Assembly: GCA_032433595.1 (NCBI GenBank)
Contig: JASWJB010000016.1
Coordinates: 62,001 to 126,000 of the forward strand
DNA length: 64,000 nucleotides
Direction: 5' to 3'
Origin: Conoideocrella luteorostrata
Taxonomy: Eukaryota > Ascomycota > Sordariomycetes > Hypocreales > Clavicipitaceae
Shown: one piece after another, positions 10,459 to 22,095 of the stretch
Layout of the letters: the number at the start of each line of letters is the position of its first letter
Numbering within the stretch: the first letter of the stretch is position 1
The notes under the pieces: generated by a model
What the model was told of the DNA's origin: nothing
What the model saw: only the letters and a program-made list of their open reading frames with translations
Databases searched by the model: none
Program-made: the position numbers and the translations under genes

Positions 10459-13400
10459 ATGGCTCCCACGCCCACACCGAAATCGTCAGAAAAGAAGCAG
10501 CAGTCCCTAACGTCGTTTTTCACGCCCAGAACGGCAAATGGACTAGCTGCTTCTTTCAAAAAGCAGAGCGACGCTCGAGCTGCTGCAGCCGCTGTTGCCG
10601 TTAACGATGCCGACCCTTCCCCATCGAGAAAACGCCCCTTGGAAGAGGACACAGATCAAGGAAATGTGGCTTTTGAGAGAACCAACAAGAAGTCCAAGGC
10701 CGACAAAAATAATATAGAGGGGGGAAAAGACGTTGCTTCCTCGGGCAAACCTACAGGCTCAGATTCACCCCAATCCTCAGCACGAGCAACCCGCTTTGCC
10801 TACGATCAATCAAACACAAATCTTGGAGCCGAAACGGCAGAGGTTGATGATGATGAAATGACAAGGAGAAGAAATGCAGAACTTCACAAACGTTTTGTCA
10901 AAAAGTTGGGTCATCCAGATGCTATGGCATGGAAATCAAGACTGGCCCGAGAAGACGGACCTGCGGTAGACGAAGATGGGGAGGGCGATGGCGATGCGGA
11001 CGAAGACGAATCACCGGCACCTGCCAAGACAACCAAGAAGAAGGGCGCAAAGAGCGGCAAGCTGACACCAATGGAAATTCAATTCTTGGACATCAAGAGA
11101 AAACATATGGATACGATTCTCATCATGGAAGTTGGTTACAAGTTTCGCTTCTTAGGCGAGGATGCTAGAATTGCAGCCAAGGAACTAAGCATTGTGTGCA
11201 TACCAGGAAAGATGCGATACGATGAGCGTATGTTGCCCTAAGAAAAGAAAGAAAAAAAAACATTTGTGAGCCGTTTCATGCAGCTAACCTGCTTTTACAG
11301 ATCCATCAGAAGCGCACCTTGATCGGTTTGCCTCAGCGAGCATTCCCGTGCACAGACTCCCTGTCCATGCGAAACGTCTCGTGGCAGCAGGGCACAAGGT
11401 CGGCGTTGTTCGTCAAATCGAGACGGCTGCCTTGAAAAAAGCAGGCGATAACCGCAACACGCCCTTTGTACGAAAGTTGACAAATCTCTACACCAAAGGT
11501 ACCTACATCGACGAAGTAGGCGAGCTGGATCAGAAGGCCGAGGGCGCACCAGCCGGCGGCTACTTGCTTTGTATAACAGAAACAAGGTCCAAGGGAAGTG
11601 GGACAGATGAAAAAGTCCATGTGGGAATTCTGGCCGTTCAACCTGCGACCGGTGACATTATTTACGACGACTTTGAAGACGGGTTTATGCGGAGCGAAGT
11701 AGAAACAAGGCTATTGCATATCTCACCATGCGAGTTCCTTATCGTGGGTGATCTCACCAAGGGAACCGACAAGCTGATTCAGCATTTGTCTGGAAGCAGT
11801 ACCAATGTGTTTGGTGACCGAAGCCGAGTAGAGCGTGTCCCTAGGACCCAGACCATGGCGGCCGAGGCCTACTCACACGTCACTCAATTCTATGCTGAGA
11901 AGGTCAAGGACGCATCGCAGAATGAGACGGCTAGTGCTTTGCTCAACAAGGTTCTTCATCTGCCAGAACCAGTCACTATATGTCTGTCAGCAATGATCCA
12001 CCATCTCGACGAATACGGGCTGGAACACATCTTCGATCTTACCAAATACTTCCAAAGCTTCAGCACCCGCTCCCACATGCTCATTAACGGCACTACACTT
12101 GAGAGCCTCGAAGTATATCGCAACTCGACGGACCACACCGAAAGAGGGAGTCTGTTTTGGGCTCTTGATAAAACACTCACCCGTTTTGGTCAGCGTCTGC
12201 TCCGAAAATGGGTTGGTCGTCCCCTCCTTGACCAAGAAAGCCTGGAAGAGCGACTGGACGCAGTCCAAGAGTTACTTGATAGACAGTCCACCGCGCCGGT
12301 AGACAATCTTGAAAAGCTACTCACCATAACCAAGGTGGACCTCGAACGAAGTCTCATCCGAATCTACTATGGAAAGTGCACTCGGCCAGAATTGCTGTCC
12401 GTGCTGCAGACTCTTCAAAAAATCGCAACCCACTACTCGTCCATCAACGCCGACATCCCTTTTACTTCTACTGTCCTTGCATCCGCCATCCGTGCCTTGC
12501 CTCAAATTCTCAACACAATTGTATCCTACCTCGAGAGGATAAATCTCGAAGCTGCCCGAAAGGACGACAAGTACGGCTTCTTTCGCGAGGAGTACCAAAC
12601 CGAGGATATTCAAGATCACCAAATGGGGATCGCACATGTGGAACACGAACTCAATGAGCATCTTGGTGATGCCGCTCAAAAGATCAAGAAAAAGAAGGCC
12701 GAGTACGTTACGGTCGCCGGAATTGAGTTTCTCATCGAAGTCCCCAACAACGAAATCAAAAATGTGCCCGCCTCGTGGAGTAAAATATCAGGAACCAAAA
12801 AAGTATCGCGATTTCACACTCCCGAGGTGGTCCGTATGATTACCGAGCGCGATCAACATCGCGAGGCCCTTGCCGCAGCTTGTGATAGAGCATTCAAAGA
12901 CCTTCTCGCCGAGATATCGTCTGACTATCAACCTCTTCGAGATGCTGTATCGGCCTTGGCATCACTGGACTGTTTACTATCGCTATCCAAGGTTGCCGCC
13001 CAGCCAGGCTATAGTAAGCCCAAATTCCTACCCCCGTCATCTGAGCCTACTATCGCCATCACCCAGGGCCGACACGCCATCGCTGAACGAACCCTCGAAA
13101 GCGGCTACATACCATTCAGCACAACCCTAGCACATCCATCTCCCCTAGCTCATCTTATCACAGGACCCAATATGGGCGGTAAATCATCATATGTTCGTGC
13201 TCTTGCCCTTATCGTTCTCCTGGCGCAAATTGGATCATATGTACCCGCCGATGCCATCTCCCTTACTCTCTGTGATGCAATCCACACACGTACCGGCGCA
13301 AGAGACAATCTCTTCGCAGGAGAATCTACATTCATGGTGGAGGTTTCTGAAACAGCCAAGATTTTACGTTCGGCGACACCCCGCAGCTTGGTGATCCTTG

Positions 13401-13840
13401 ATGAACTCGGTCGTGGCACAAGCACTTATGATGGTGCCGCCATTGCACAGGCAGTCTTGGAACACGTCGTGACCGAAACGCGCTGCCTTACGCTCTTCAT
13501 CACTCACTACCAGAATCTGGCTAGAGTGGTCGATGGACTTCCCGGTGTCACCAACCTTCATATGAAGTTTAATGCTGGTAAAGGCGCAGACGGAGATGAG
13601 GAGATTACATTCCTCTACGAAGTTGGCGAAGGTGTGGCCCATCGATCGTATGGGTTGAATGTCGCACGGTTGGCCCGTATTCCCAAAAAAGTCATTGATG
13701 TGGCCGGTTATAAATCGAGTGAGATGGAAATGGACCTGCGCATGAGGAGGCTGAAAGGGGCATGCCGATTATTGGATGAGACTATCGGAGGAGAACTAGG
13801 TCAGTTAGAGCATCTGATTGCTGGAGTCGAACAATTGTAA
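10459..13840 (+). CDS. msh3: DNA mismatch repair protein MSH3
   Basis: Two exons, 10459..11227 and 11301..13840, encode 1102 aa. The 73-nt intron (GTATGT, GCTAAC branch, ACAG) splits a His codon and restores [21 protein letters not shown]. Msh3 pairs with Msh2 as MutS-beta, which recognises insertion/deletion loops in the nucleus. The N-terminus has a PCNA-binding peptide (QQSLTSFF, about residues 14-21) and an acidic, disordered stretch, then the MutS mismatch-binding domain from about 200. The core, lever and clamp domains follow. The ATPase has Walker [10 protein letters not shown] at about 878 and Walker [11 protein letters not shown] at about 952, with the [16 protein letters not shown] segment between them. 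Length is close to the yeast protein plus a longer tail. The gene is convergent with the C2H2-like gene. Msh2 and Msh6 are excluded by the N-terminal form and the family-specific sequence. Confidence 0.95.
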
Positions 13841-14403
13841 TATAATCACCATGTTTGACATCATAGTCACATAACTTGGTTGTATATAATTGTTGAGCTA
13901 TTTGCGCCGTGTACCCATATAAGCGCCAGGCATAGCTACACCAGTATTCCGTAGACGGCCCACGACCCGTTGAATGCACACTCATAATAGCATAACTCAC
14001 CCCTGGATGTTCCCAAACATCTCCCATGATAAAAACGTCTTTCCCACAAGCCTGATGAGGCAAACTTTTCCGGCCACATGGCAGGGACGTATTAATAAAG
14101 AGTAATTAATCTCATGCAGTAACCCAGAAATTGGAAAAGGGAATCCTCGGATATTGACTGGTATAAATGCAACTTGAATATTGATGAATTGGCTTGAATG
14201 ATGTGTTTACCTGTTCCGTGCTGTGGAGGACGCCGTACCGTATGACTGCTGAAATCGCCAAGCTGAAAAAAATAAAGAACCAGAGCCAAGAACCGAATAT
14301 ATATTGAGGGGATAACAACGCGCAGGATATTGCGCCGTACTTTTATAATTGAAAGTATACCAGACATACCTCCTCTGGTGATGAGCGCTGGTTTTATGGC
14401 CAC
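13841..14403. other. Intergenic region between convergent genes
   Basis: It holds the 3' flanks of MSH3 and the C2H2-like gene. A minus-strand frame at 14092-14403 with a hydrophobic stretch directly follows the stop of the C2H2-like gene. A GTGAGT at the end of that gene could be a donor for an extra 3' exon, but I could not support one. Confidence 0.45.
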
Positions 14404-16380
14404 TCACAAGTCTAGCGCTTCCGTGCTGGCCCATACTTCGTGTTCAGTAAAACTAGATGCCTTGCATTCGCCAGGCATCTCATTGTCAACCATATCTTTG
14501 AACTGGGCTTCCATCTTGACGTTGCGGCTTGATGAGCCGTGGATTTCTTGATCGTTTGTCGGGGCATGAGTGTGCTCCGCAATTTGATGTAGAGGCTCGA
14601 GGTTCAGAGCAGATAGGGGCTGTATAGGGCCTGTCGAATTATATGCACCGAAGAGCGCTCGGTCTTGGGTGAAAAGAGGGTTGGACTCAGAAATGTGAAG
14701 AAATTGAGGGTTGCCACGTTCGTGAGCTACCTCTCTTTGTGTCGGACTCTGATTGCCTTCTTGCTTTTGCTGCAAGTGGTGGCTCATATTGAACCGAAAT
14801 ATATCATTACCGGAAGCACTTAAGTTGGAGCAAGATGGAAAAGATAATCGAGGCGAATAATTGTAGACTGATGGATCGTTCACACCGTATGATGCGCTAG
14901 AGAGGCTAACTGGGGCTGTTATCTGGTTAGAATGGCAAAGCGCTAACAGCCGAAAAGAACAAACACGGATAAACTCACTAAAGTTTGGCTGACCATTATA
15001 GTTATCGTAGAATGCACCTGGATCCCTAATGCGTGTTGTGTTTCGCAGAGGAAGTAGGCGAGGCGGGACATCTCTCGAAGGCGGAGTGGGTGATATAAGT
15101 GGCGAGTGAGATACACGACCATATGGGTGCAAGCCAAACCGACTTCGAGCATCAAATCTGGAAAAACGTCAGGTCACTAAGCAATTTAAACAATCCCCAA
15201 GACTGAATGTGCACACCTTTGATCATGATGTGAACTAGGCGCTGCGAATAATCGGTCACCGTAGATCCCTATCATAGTTAGTACCAGAAAACTCACACTG
15301 AGAGGCATCATACCCGAGACGCCGTCATCATTATCGCGAAATACATCTTGTCCACTTTGTCTGAAGTTGTTCATATTCGAGGTGGATGTCATCGGTGTTA
15401 GCCCATCGTTGGTGGGATCCATTGGCATGGGTTTGCCTTTGGATGCTGCATTCCGTCGACCTGGTCGTCTGCATGCACGACGAGGAACATTGACCGATAT
15501 CTCAGCAAGAGGCTGCGCCCGTTTTCTCTTTGGCCTGACAGATCTCTTGGGAGTCTTGAACTATTAGCTATTTGAGGTGAAATGTGTTGCTCGATCCTGC
15601 ATAAATACCTCTGCTTCTTGACCTGGAATTGGCGAAGAGCTGTCGTATACACCCTTGACCCGTTCTATCTCTAGGTCCGGAGTCATTACAACCTGAGTTG
15701 GCTCGATTCCTTCAGATATTCGCTTCATCTTCTCAATCACAGAGTTAGGCTTCCGCTGATTCCGTGTTCGTTTCATATCTTCGTTAGCGAGGTCCATCTT
15801 CCCCATGCCTGGCCAGACTTGCCCTTTGAGCGACATCATGTCACTACCAACTGATTCTTCATCCAACTCCAAGTCATTATCGGAGGGGAAAAATCCTGGG
15901 AAAAGGGGGAATTCTCGGGGGAAGTCTTCTTGTTCGGCCTTTACCGTTGCTCTTTGGTTGACTCGCCTGGACTTTCTTCTAAGCTATCGTCACAATTAGT
16001 TCAGTTGCACAGGAAGAATATAGCGACCGGTATTTGCATACCTTTGACGACGCAAATGGGGTTGAATCCCGTGTACGACTTGTTTTGATGGCTTCCTTCT
16101 TTTGCTTGGCCCTCATCCTCTCTACAAGCAGCGTTTCAATGCCATTGTCTTTATACCATCGTTCATATTGCTGTAGTATAACCGACGCTGCAATGTCTTG
16201 ATGTGCCTTGAGCTTGGTTTGGGTTTCATGATGCAAGTGACCCTTGGAAGCAATGTGCGTAAGTAAATGGGATACATCTGAGAATCGAGGTGTCTCCGGG
16301 CAAACTGTGCAAAGAAGTGGGATATGTTTGTTGGTCGTGACTGGTGTGCAATCTCTCGTAGATCCGAGAGAGGATGCCAT
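14404..16380 (-). CDS. Predicted nuclear protein with one C2H2-like zinc finger, function unknown
   Basis: I assemble complement(14404..14909, 14979..15157, 15217..15560, 15609..15983, 16042..16380), about 580 aa. Near the N-terminus C24-x2-C27-x14-H42-x5-H48 forms a C2H2-like finger (CTVC...HIASKGH). A helical segment follows (about residues 53-100, with QQYERWYKDNGIETLLVERM). Two basic patches could be nuclear localisation signals: LRRKSRR at the second exon start and KRSVRPKRKR at the third. The C-terminal half is Ser/Pro/Asn-rich. Introns are 58, 48, 59 and 69 nt; the last is least certain, because it could end six bases later at another AG (63 nt) or be retained, all in frame. I do not recognise a named family. 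A chromatin or transcription role is only inference. Confidence 0.65.
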
Positions 16381-17900
16381 ATCCTAAGAGTCAGCGGTTA
16401 GTTGGTGATTGGCCAGCCATGGCAAGAGAAGCACAACATCCCCCGCCCAGGAATCAGCACGAACTCAGCAAAATGCTTTGTTTGGCATGGATGGCGTTTC
16501 CAAACCTGATGTCAGGAGTACTTGAGAGACAAAAAAAAGGACAGCAACCATGCAGACATGCAGTCCGGCATAGAATTCAGGAGCAAAGAAGCAATGGGTG
16601 ATAATGGAAGGGAGAAAAGAGCAACTGAAGCATGATGAGGTACTGAGCAGCTGACTAGCACAAAAACAAAACAAATAAACAGGAAGACCCATTACCAAAG
16701 GTCTGTAGCCGAGACGAGGACAATTCGGGGCAGGACATATCGAGGCACGCTCTTACCGTTTGCATCATTGCGAATAGCGGCACTAAGATTCTCTCCATTC
16801 TAGATCGCCGAGAAGAAGGAAACAGCGACCCCTGGTAAGAGCCAGTTGGCCAGTTGCTGGTTCTGGAGGACTCAATCAGTTCAGTTAAGATACTCTTCAT
16901 GAAGTTTCGTCGCCCTCAGAATGCCGCGGGTTCGTAGAATTCGAATGGCGTCAGGAAGAACCGGGCATTAGTTAAGGCTAAGTTAACACAGACGTGACAG
17001 GCACTTTGACGCGCAAAAGAAGTTGTATGGTTAGTACAATTGTATCCAGGAGGGCCGTTAACTACCATGTTGGAGCTGCGTTCCTTCCTCTGTCGAGTGC
17101 CCAACTGCCTGCCGGTTCCATCCAGTGCTAGGCAGCTGGTGAGATACCATGGTACCTACTTGCAAATAGGCCCTCAAGGCCAGCAGCGTTGCATTTTCAA
17201 GAAAAATCAACTGATTGTTCTTGTGGGCATTCTTTTGCTTTAGCTAGAAATTTAAACTCGCTGATCTGAAAGCTTTTTCACCAAGACCTCGTGGCTATGC
17301 TCCCTCTATGCTACAGTAGCGGCAATGCTTTGCGATAGGTGAACGAGAATCAAGTCAGAAAATGCATGGGCATCGCTTACCTTATTTCGACACACTGTCA
17401 CTTCCAGGAAAACCTCAATTCTTGATGAACAGTCTCGTGAAAATTGGTTTACAACGCGTATTAGAAGCGTATCCGGCTACCTACCTACATATATAGGGCA
17501 AGCGGTAGCTATTACATCCAGAGGCAGTCCCAATTGCTCTACTTGAACTTAGTGGCTGCATGTAGAAACGTGGTATGAATTATACTATCTGATACATGGG
17601 CATCCGTTAGTCCAAAGTTTTGTTGATGCAGTCTGAACTTGGTCTCGCGATATCGCGCTGTTATTACACATACATCGACACGGAATAAAGCACCACGCGC
17701 TTCTCCGTGATAGCTACGCTATAGGGCGAGAGGCAAGCGGAATATGTTGAGATATCCAAGGGTATTGCTTCTCTATGCGGAGAGTGCATGTATCCCAAGA
17801 TGTTCTTCAACATTCTAAGGGGGGAGCGTGTCGGGAAGACGGAGCCGATGGGTCTGCAGATGGTTCAATGGCGTTGGAATTGTGCAGAGTTGCCCTGTCG
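16381..17900. other. Intergenic region, no recognisable gene
   Basis: It holds the upstream region of the C2H2-like gene and the downstream region of BET2, both on the minus strand. Short frames (for example 16655-16900 minus) have no family resemblance. Confidence 0.5.
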
Positions 17901-18943
17901 TCAATTTTTATTTGTGGTATACTTTTCAACAACTGCTTTGGGCATGCAATATACCGGGTCTACTGTCGTCATTCCTGGAAATTGCAAAAGGCTAAGACCA
18001 GCAAGACCAAAGCAAGTATGCCAAACATCTACCATATCGCCTGGACGATCTGCTAAACCTCCATTCTCAGGATCTTGGCTGCTCAAGATGAATGCAATGA
18101 GAGCGTCACGGTCGATCCAATGCGTACGCCCGAGGATAGACAGGCTTGCCAGCACCCACCAGCTGTAACAAACATCTTCAGTCTTTTCAGGGCGGCCATT
18201 GAGGCCGCCACCGGGTGTCTGCCTCTCGCTAAGCCAGCGACTTAGCTTTTCATGCTCAACTGCGTCAAGTCTGCCCGCAATGCTGAGAGCAGCTAGGCAA
18301 GTAAATATTTGACCAGAATGCGACTCCGCACCGGGTTTAACGCCGTATCCGCCATCGAAGTTGGCACAACTTTGGATATGTGCCACTGCTTTGTCGAGAT
18401 CGACAAGGGACAACGAGCCGAGAAGCGACAGAGCATTTACTGCAGCATAGAGAAAACGCGTATCCTCCTCCCCCCACTCGTCACCATAGAAGCTGCCTGT
18501 ATTCGGATCCTGCAGGTCTGCAATGTCTGTTTCCATGTTAGAATGATACCGAGACACCAAAGACTTTTGGATTGCCTACACTTCGCAACATTGGATCTAC
18601 CGACGCCCCGAGTGTCGAGCTCATCTATGGCATCGATCATGGCTAAAATTTGCACAGCACTAACTGTAGAGAGCATGTGAGCATCATGTCCGGGGGCAGC
18701 GCCAAATCCTCCGTTTTCATGTTGACACGAGAGCACAAAGTCGATGGTTTCTTGGCGAGGGAGGGCATCTGGTCGACCCAAGAGATGGACGGCTGTCAAG
18801 CCCCAATACACGCCATTGAGGCGAAGATGCTCTGTCAGCCAGTAATCCAGCTCATCCTTTTTCGTGTCTAGGCTTTGCACATACTTCACATGAGCATCCA
18901 CGGCGAGTTTTGAGCCTTCGGACAATGGGTTTCCTGAATCCAT
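17901..18943 (-). CDS. bet2: Rab geranylgeranyltransferase beta subunit (Bet2)
   Basis: Two exons, complement(17901..18526, 18580..18943), encode 329 aa (yeast 325). The 53-nt intron has a TTCTAACA branch and rejoins as VAK-Y-IADLQDP. With the alpha subunit Bet4 and the Rab escort protein, it adds geranylgeranyl groups to C-terminal cysteines of Rab GTPases in the cytosol, so that they can bind membranes. The alpha-alpha barrel repeats with GGF/GGYG turns are visible (QHENGGFGAAPGHDAH, FDGGYGVKPGAESHSG). The zinc ligands fall at Asp239 and Cys241 (EDVCYSWW) and His291 (DVWHT), one position from D238/C240/H290 of the rat enzyme. The start ATG at 18943 is the first that gives the expected N-terminus; an upstream open frame looks unrelated. 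Confidence 0.93.
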
Positions 18944-21900
18944 GATGCTCTGTGAGTTTGTCGCAGGTGCAGGCAGGGATCGCTGCGGTGCACCTGCGAC
19001 GACCGTCGAGAGGCCCGGTGTCCCGCAGCGTTCCCTCCTCTCCGCGATGATTGGGGGAATACATAACAAGGCTCCACATGACATGACAAGGCAACAATAA
19101 ACGCCAGGAACACAAGTCAACAACTGAACGTTCTAAATACAAGGAAACTCATTTGGATACTCGAATTGGATTATTTCTGGTGGAGGGCCAGCAAGTCATA
19201 ATTAAACAAAAAAATTAAACAAAAAAAAAAATCGTATCTACTCAACTTCAGATGCACTTCTTCTAGGTGCGGGAATACGCTTGCTACCAAACATAGCAGT
19301 TCTATACGACTAACAAGTTGGTGAAACAAGCACTTCAACAAGTACGTATCGTATCTGTCGCCGACAGAGTACAAGATACCTAAATATCTGCAAACATGGC
19401 GTTGAGCGACTCATATCCCGACACAAGACCAGCTCAAGCGTTCAACAATGATTATTTGAGCTGTCCGTGTTTAACCCATGGATCGCTGGCTTCTGCATCT
19501 AGTTTGTACATCTAGAAACGCAAATCTTTTGTGTCCCACAGCAGACGTCGATTGCCAACTAATCGCCGACGCCTGGACAAAAGTTGAGGGCACAGCTGCC
19601 TCCGCACGCCATTGACCCAGAAGAGCCGTTACAGGCAACGAAGGATCATGGTTAAGGGAGCCAGGCAGGATGTTAACAGCCGTGGTGACCTCCGTGAACT
19701 GATCGTATAATATTTGTCGTCGGTATACATCTGTCGCTATTTTTGAGCATGCAAAGTCCAGCTGCTTTCGCCTTGTCATGCCTGTCGAAACAAATCATCT
19801 AAGCTCTTCTGGTTTGCCGGTCAATATCAGGCTTTTTGAACATTTGTATTCTGCATCGCAATGTATGCTATTATTCACTTGCTATGTATTTTAATTGTTT
19901 TGCACTTGGGGCATGTTCTCTATGCAGGAATCTCCTATTCTGCAACAACCGGACATGCCACGTCGTCCTCAAATATGACATGTTCTCACGGAGTACGGAG
20001 TACAGTCCAAGGACATCATTTAAGGACACTTAGACCGAGGTTACCATAGCTCAGAACTAACCTAGGTCGGTACCTACCTCCTGGACGCCCATAGAACTAC
20101 TCAAGTACGGAGTACCTATGTAGGTATCAACCTGGGGGGGAGGGGGGATGGCCTAAAAGGACTCAGGGGATGAGATTCATCGCTCCAACAAGATCGGACA
20201 TGCAACTAGTCCACAATAATAGACGGAGTTCGTATGTGTGGATGCGCAAGACTGGATCGTAGCATTGCAGTCTGTGTAAAGAAATAACAGTTGATACCTA
20301 CTTATGTACAAACAGTAAATAGATACTCCGTACAGAGTATTTTCTTGTATAAAGTGCGGTAAGAACAGGGCAGTGAAGTACTCCATACTCCGCACAACAC
20401 GCGTCAATATTCGAAAGGCCATGGCGTAGTTGGTGCATGTGGCGTTGGGGCTCGCTGGCGTCGCCGCGACGGCTCTAAAGCGTTTGTGGGACAGGTGACG
20501 GCGGGACTTGCATTTCCACCACCAATTGACCCCTGAGCTAGCCGGCTCTGGACTGCGGAGGACCTAAAGCAAGTATACTAGTATGTGTCTTGGTGCGACA
20601 GGCTGTTTCAGATTGCTGGATGCCGTGGGCTTGAGGACGAGCGTCAATTGACAGGTCCAGCACACATTGTTACGAGCGAAGGAATATCTGACAACCTGCC
20701 GAGATGCGCCCCACGGATAGACCATGTTTGCTGTGATGGAGTGATATGTGCCAATGTTGGGCTGTAACCCAAAGCCCAAGCGTCCAAGCGTCCAAGACGG
20801 GGAGCTTGAAGAACGCAGTGAGCTGATCATCTCTAATATCTGATGGCCGCACTTTTCGACTGGCAGCCCATGCCGCCGTGAAAACCACACCCCTCGTTCA
20901 ACGGCAAGACTCAGCACGTTTGCTCTTTTGTCCGAACAGCACAACACACTTATGGAGTAGTATGTACATACATACATAGTTCCTACTACTGAGTACTCCG
21001 TAGTATGACTGCAATCCGCCACGAAGCACGGAGCAAACAGAGTAATTCAGCCCCAACCCTCACGCGGCTTCACCATCGACAAGCCAAACAAAGCGAGACA
21101 GACTGAGTCGCCAGCGAGTCTCGCCCAAATTCAACACGTTCAACCCCCACTTTCTGTCGTCCCGGCTCTGCTCTCGCTCTCCTTCTCACTGCCTCGCGAA
21201 TACCGGCACGCACCCCCCATATTCTTACTCACTTGTCAAAGCTGCTTTCTCCGTTTCGTGCCGGTTAGTGCTCGTGAACTGGTTTAAGTGACTGCCGTCC
21301 GTGTCGACCGCCTCGAATTGGCGGCGCTGACATGCCTATCTGAGTCTAAAGGGCACCCAGAGTGCAGAGACAAGTTCAGATTGGCACTCGTAAGATTCGC
21401 GCAAGACAGCAGTAGACAGAAGCTGGCTGAACTAGCACTGCAACACTATTAGTACCTACATACTACCTAGTTGACCAGATCCCATTCCCATTCCGATCCC
21501 GCGACGATCACTTGTGCCTCCTCTATCATTGACTTTCCACGCTTTTCAGCTTCTTCACCTCTTTACTTTCACACTCCTCGTACATTCCGCCCCGCCTCGC
21601 CAACTGTGGCCGGCTGCGTCGTGAGTCGCGCCAGGATAGGATCAGGATCAGGATCAGGATCAGAGTACAGAGCACAGAGCACAGAGCACAGAGACCAGAA
21701 CACAGGAGAACCCTGGTTCATCCTTCTAACATTTAATTGTTCTGGTTCCTTGACCCCACCCTGACCTGGCCTCGATCCTTCCGACCGCCCACTTGGACAG
21801 CGCCTGAGTGCTGTATGAAGGACGAAACAGGGCCCGACTTTGGAAGTTTGAACCTCCCAAGTGCATTGGACTGCTGCACCCGGCCAGATACAGTCAGGAA

Positions 21901-22095
21901 GCCGCCGTGCTGTGCCGTCTCTGGCGCCTATAGGCCTCTTGTAACTCGAGACGCTGTGTCCGACTCAGGCCTGCGCTGCGCCGGACGTCAGGTCGGGCCT
22001 GGTCAGGACGCCGGACGCAAGACGGGATTGACGCCGGACAAGACGCAGGACGCAAGACGCATAAAAAAAGCTGCGCCCAGTTTGCCAACTTCGCG
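18944..22095. other. 3.2-kb divergent intergenic region with repeats
   Basis: It lies between the divergent BET2 and RhoGAP genes. It holds four exact TACGGAGTA or TACTCCGTA motifs (19994, 20106, 20324, 20994) and a G-run near 20133. A 102-codon minus-strand ATG frame (19471-19779) is unassigned. The part near the RhoGAP start (about 21300-22095) is probably promoter and leader. Confidence 0.5.
21638..21695. repeat. Short tandem repeats (AGGATC)n and (AGAGCAC)n
   Basis: Four copies of AGGATC (21638-21661) run directly into about four copies of a 7-mer AGAGCAC/AGAGTAC to about 21695. They lie about 400 bp upstream of the RhoGAP ATG. Confidence 0.8.

Noticed and set aside
15269..15296. A 28-nt GTGAGT...TACTAAC...TAG segment in the C2H2-like gene
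   Set aside because: It has perfect splice-like signals but is too short for a fungal intron, and removing it would break the frame to the next exon.
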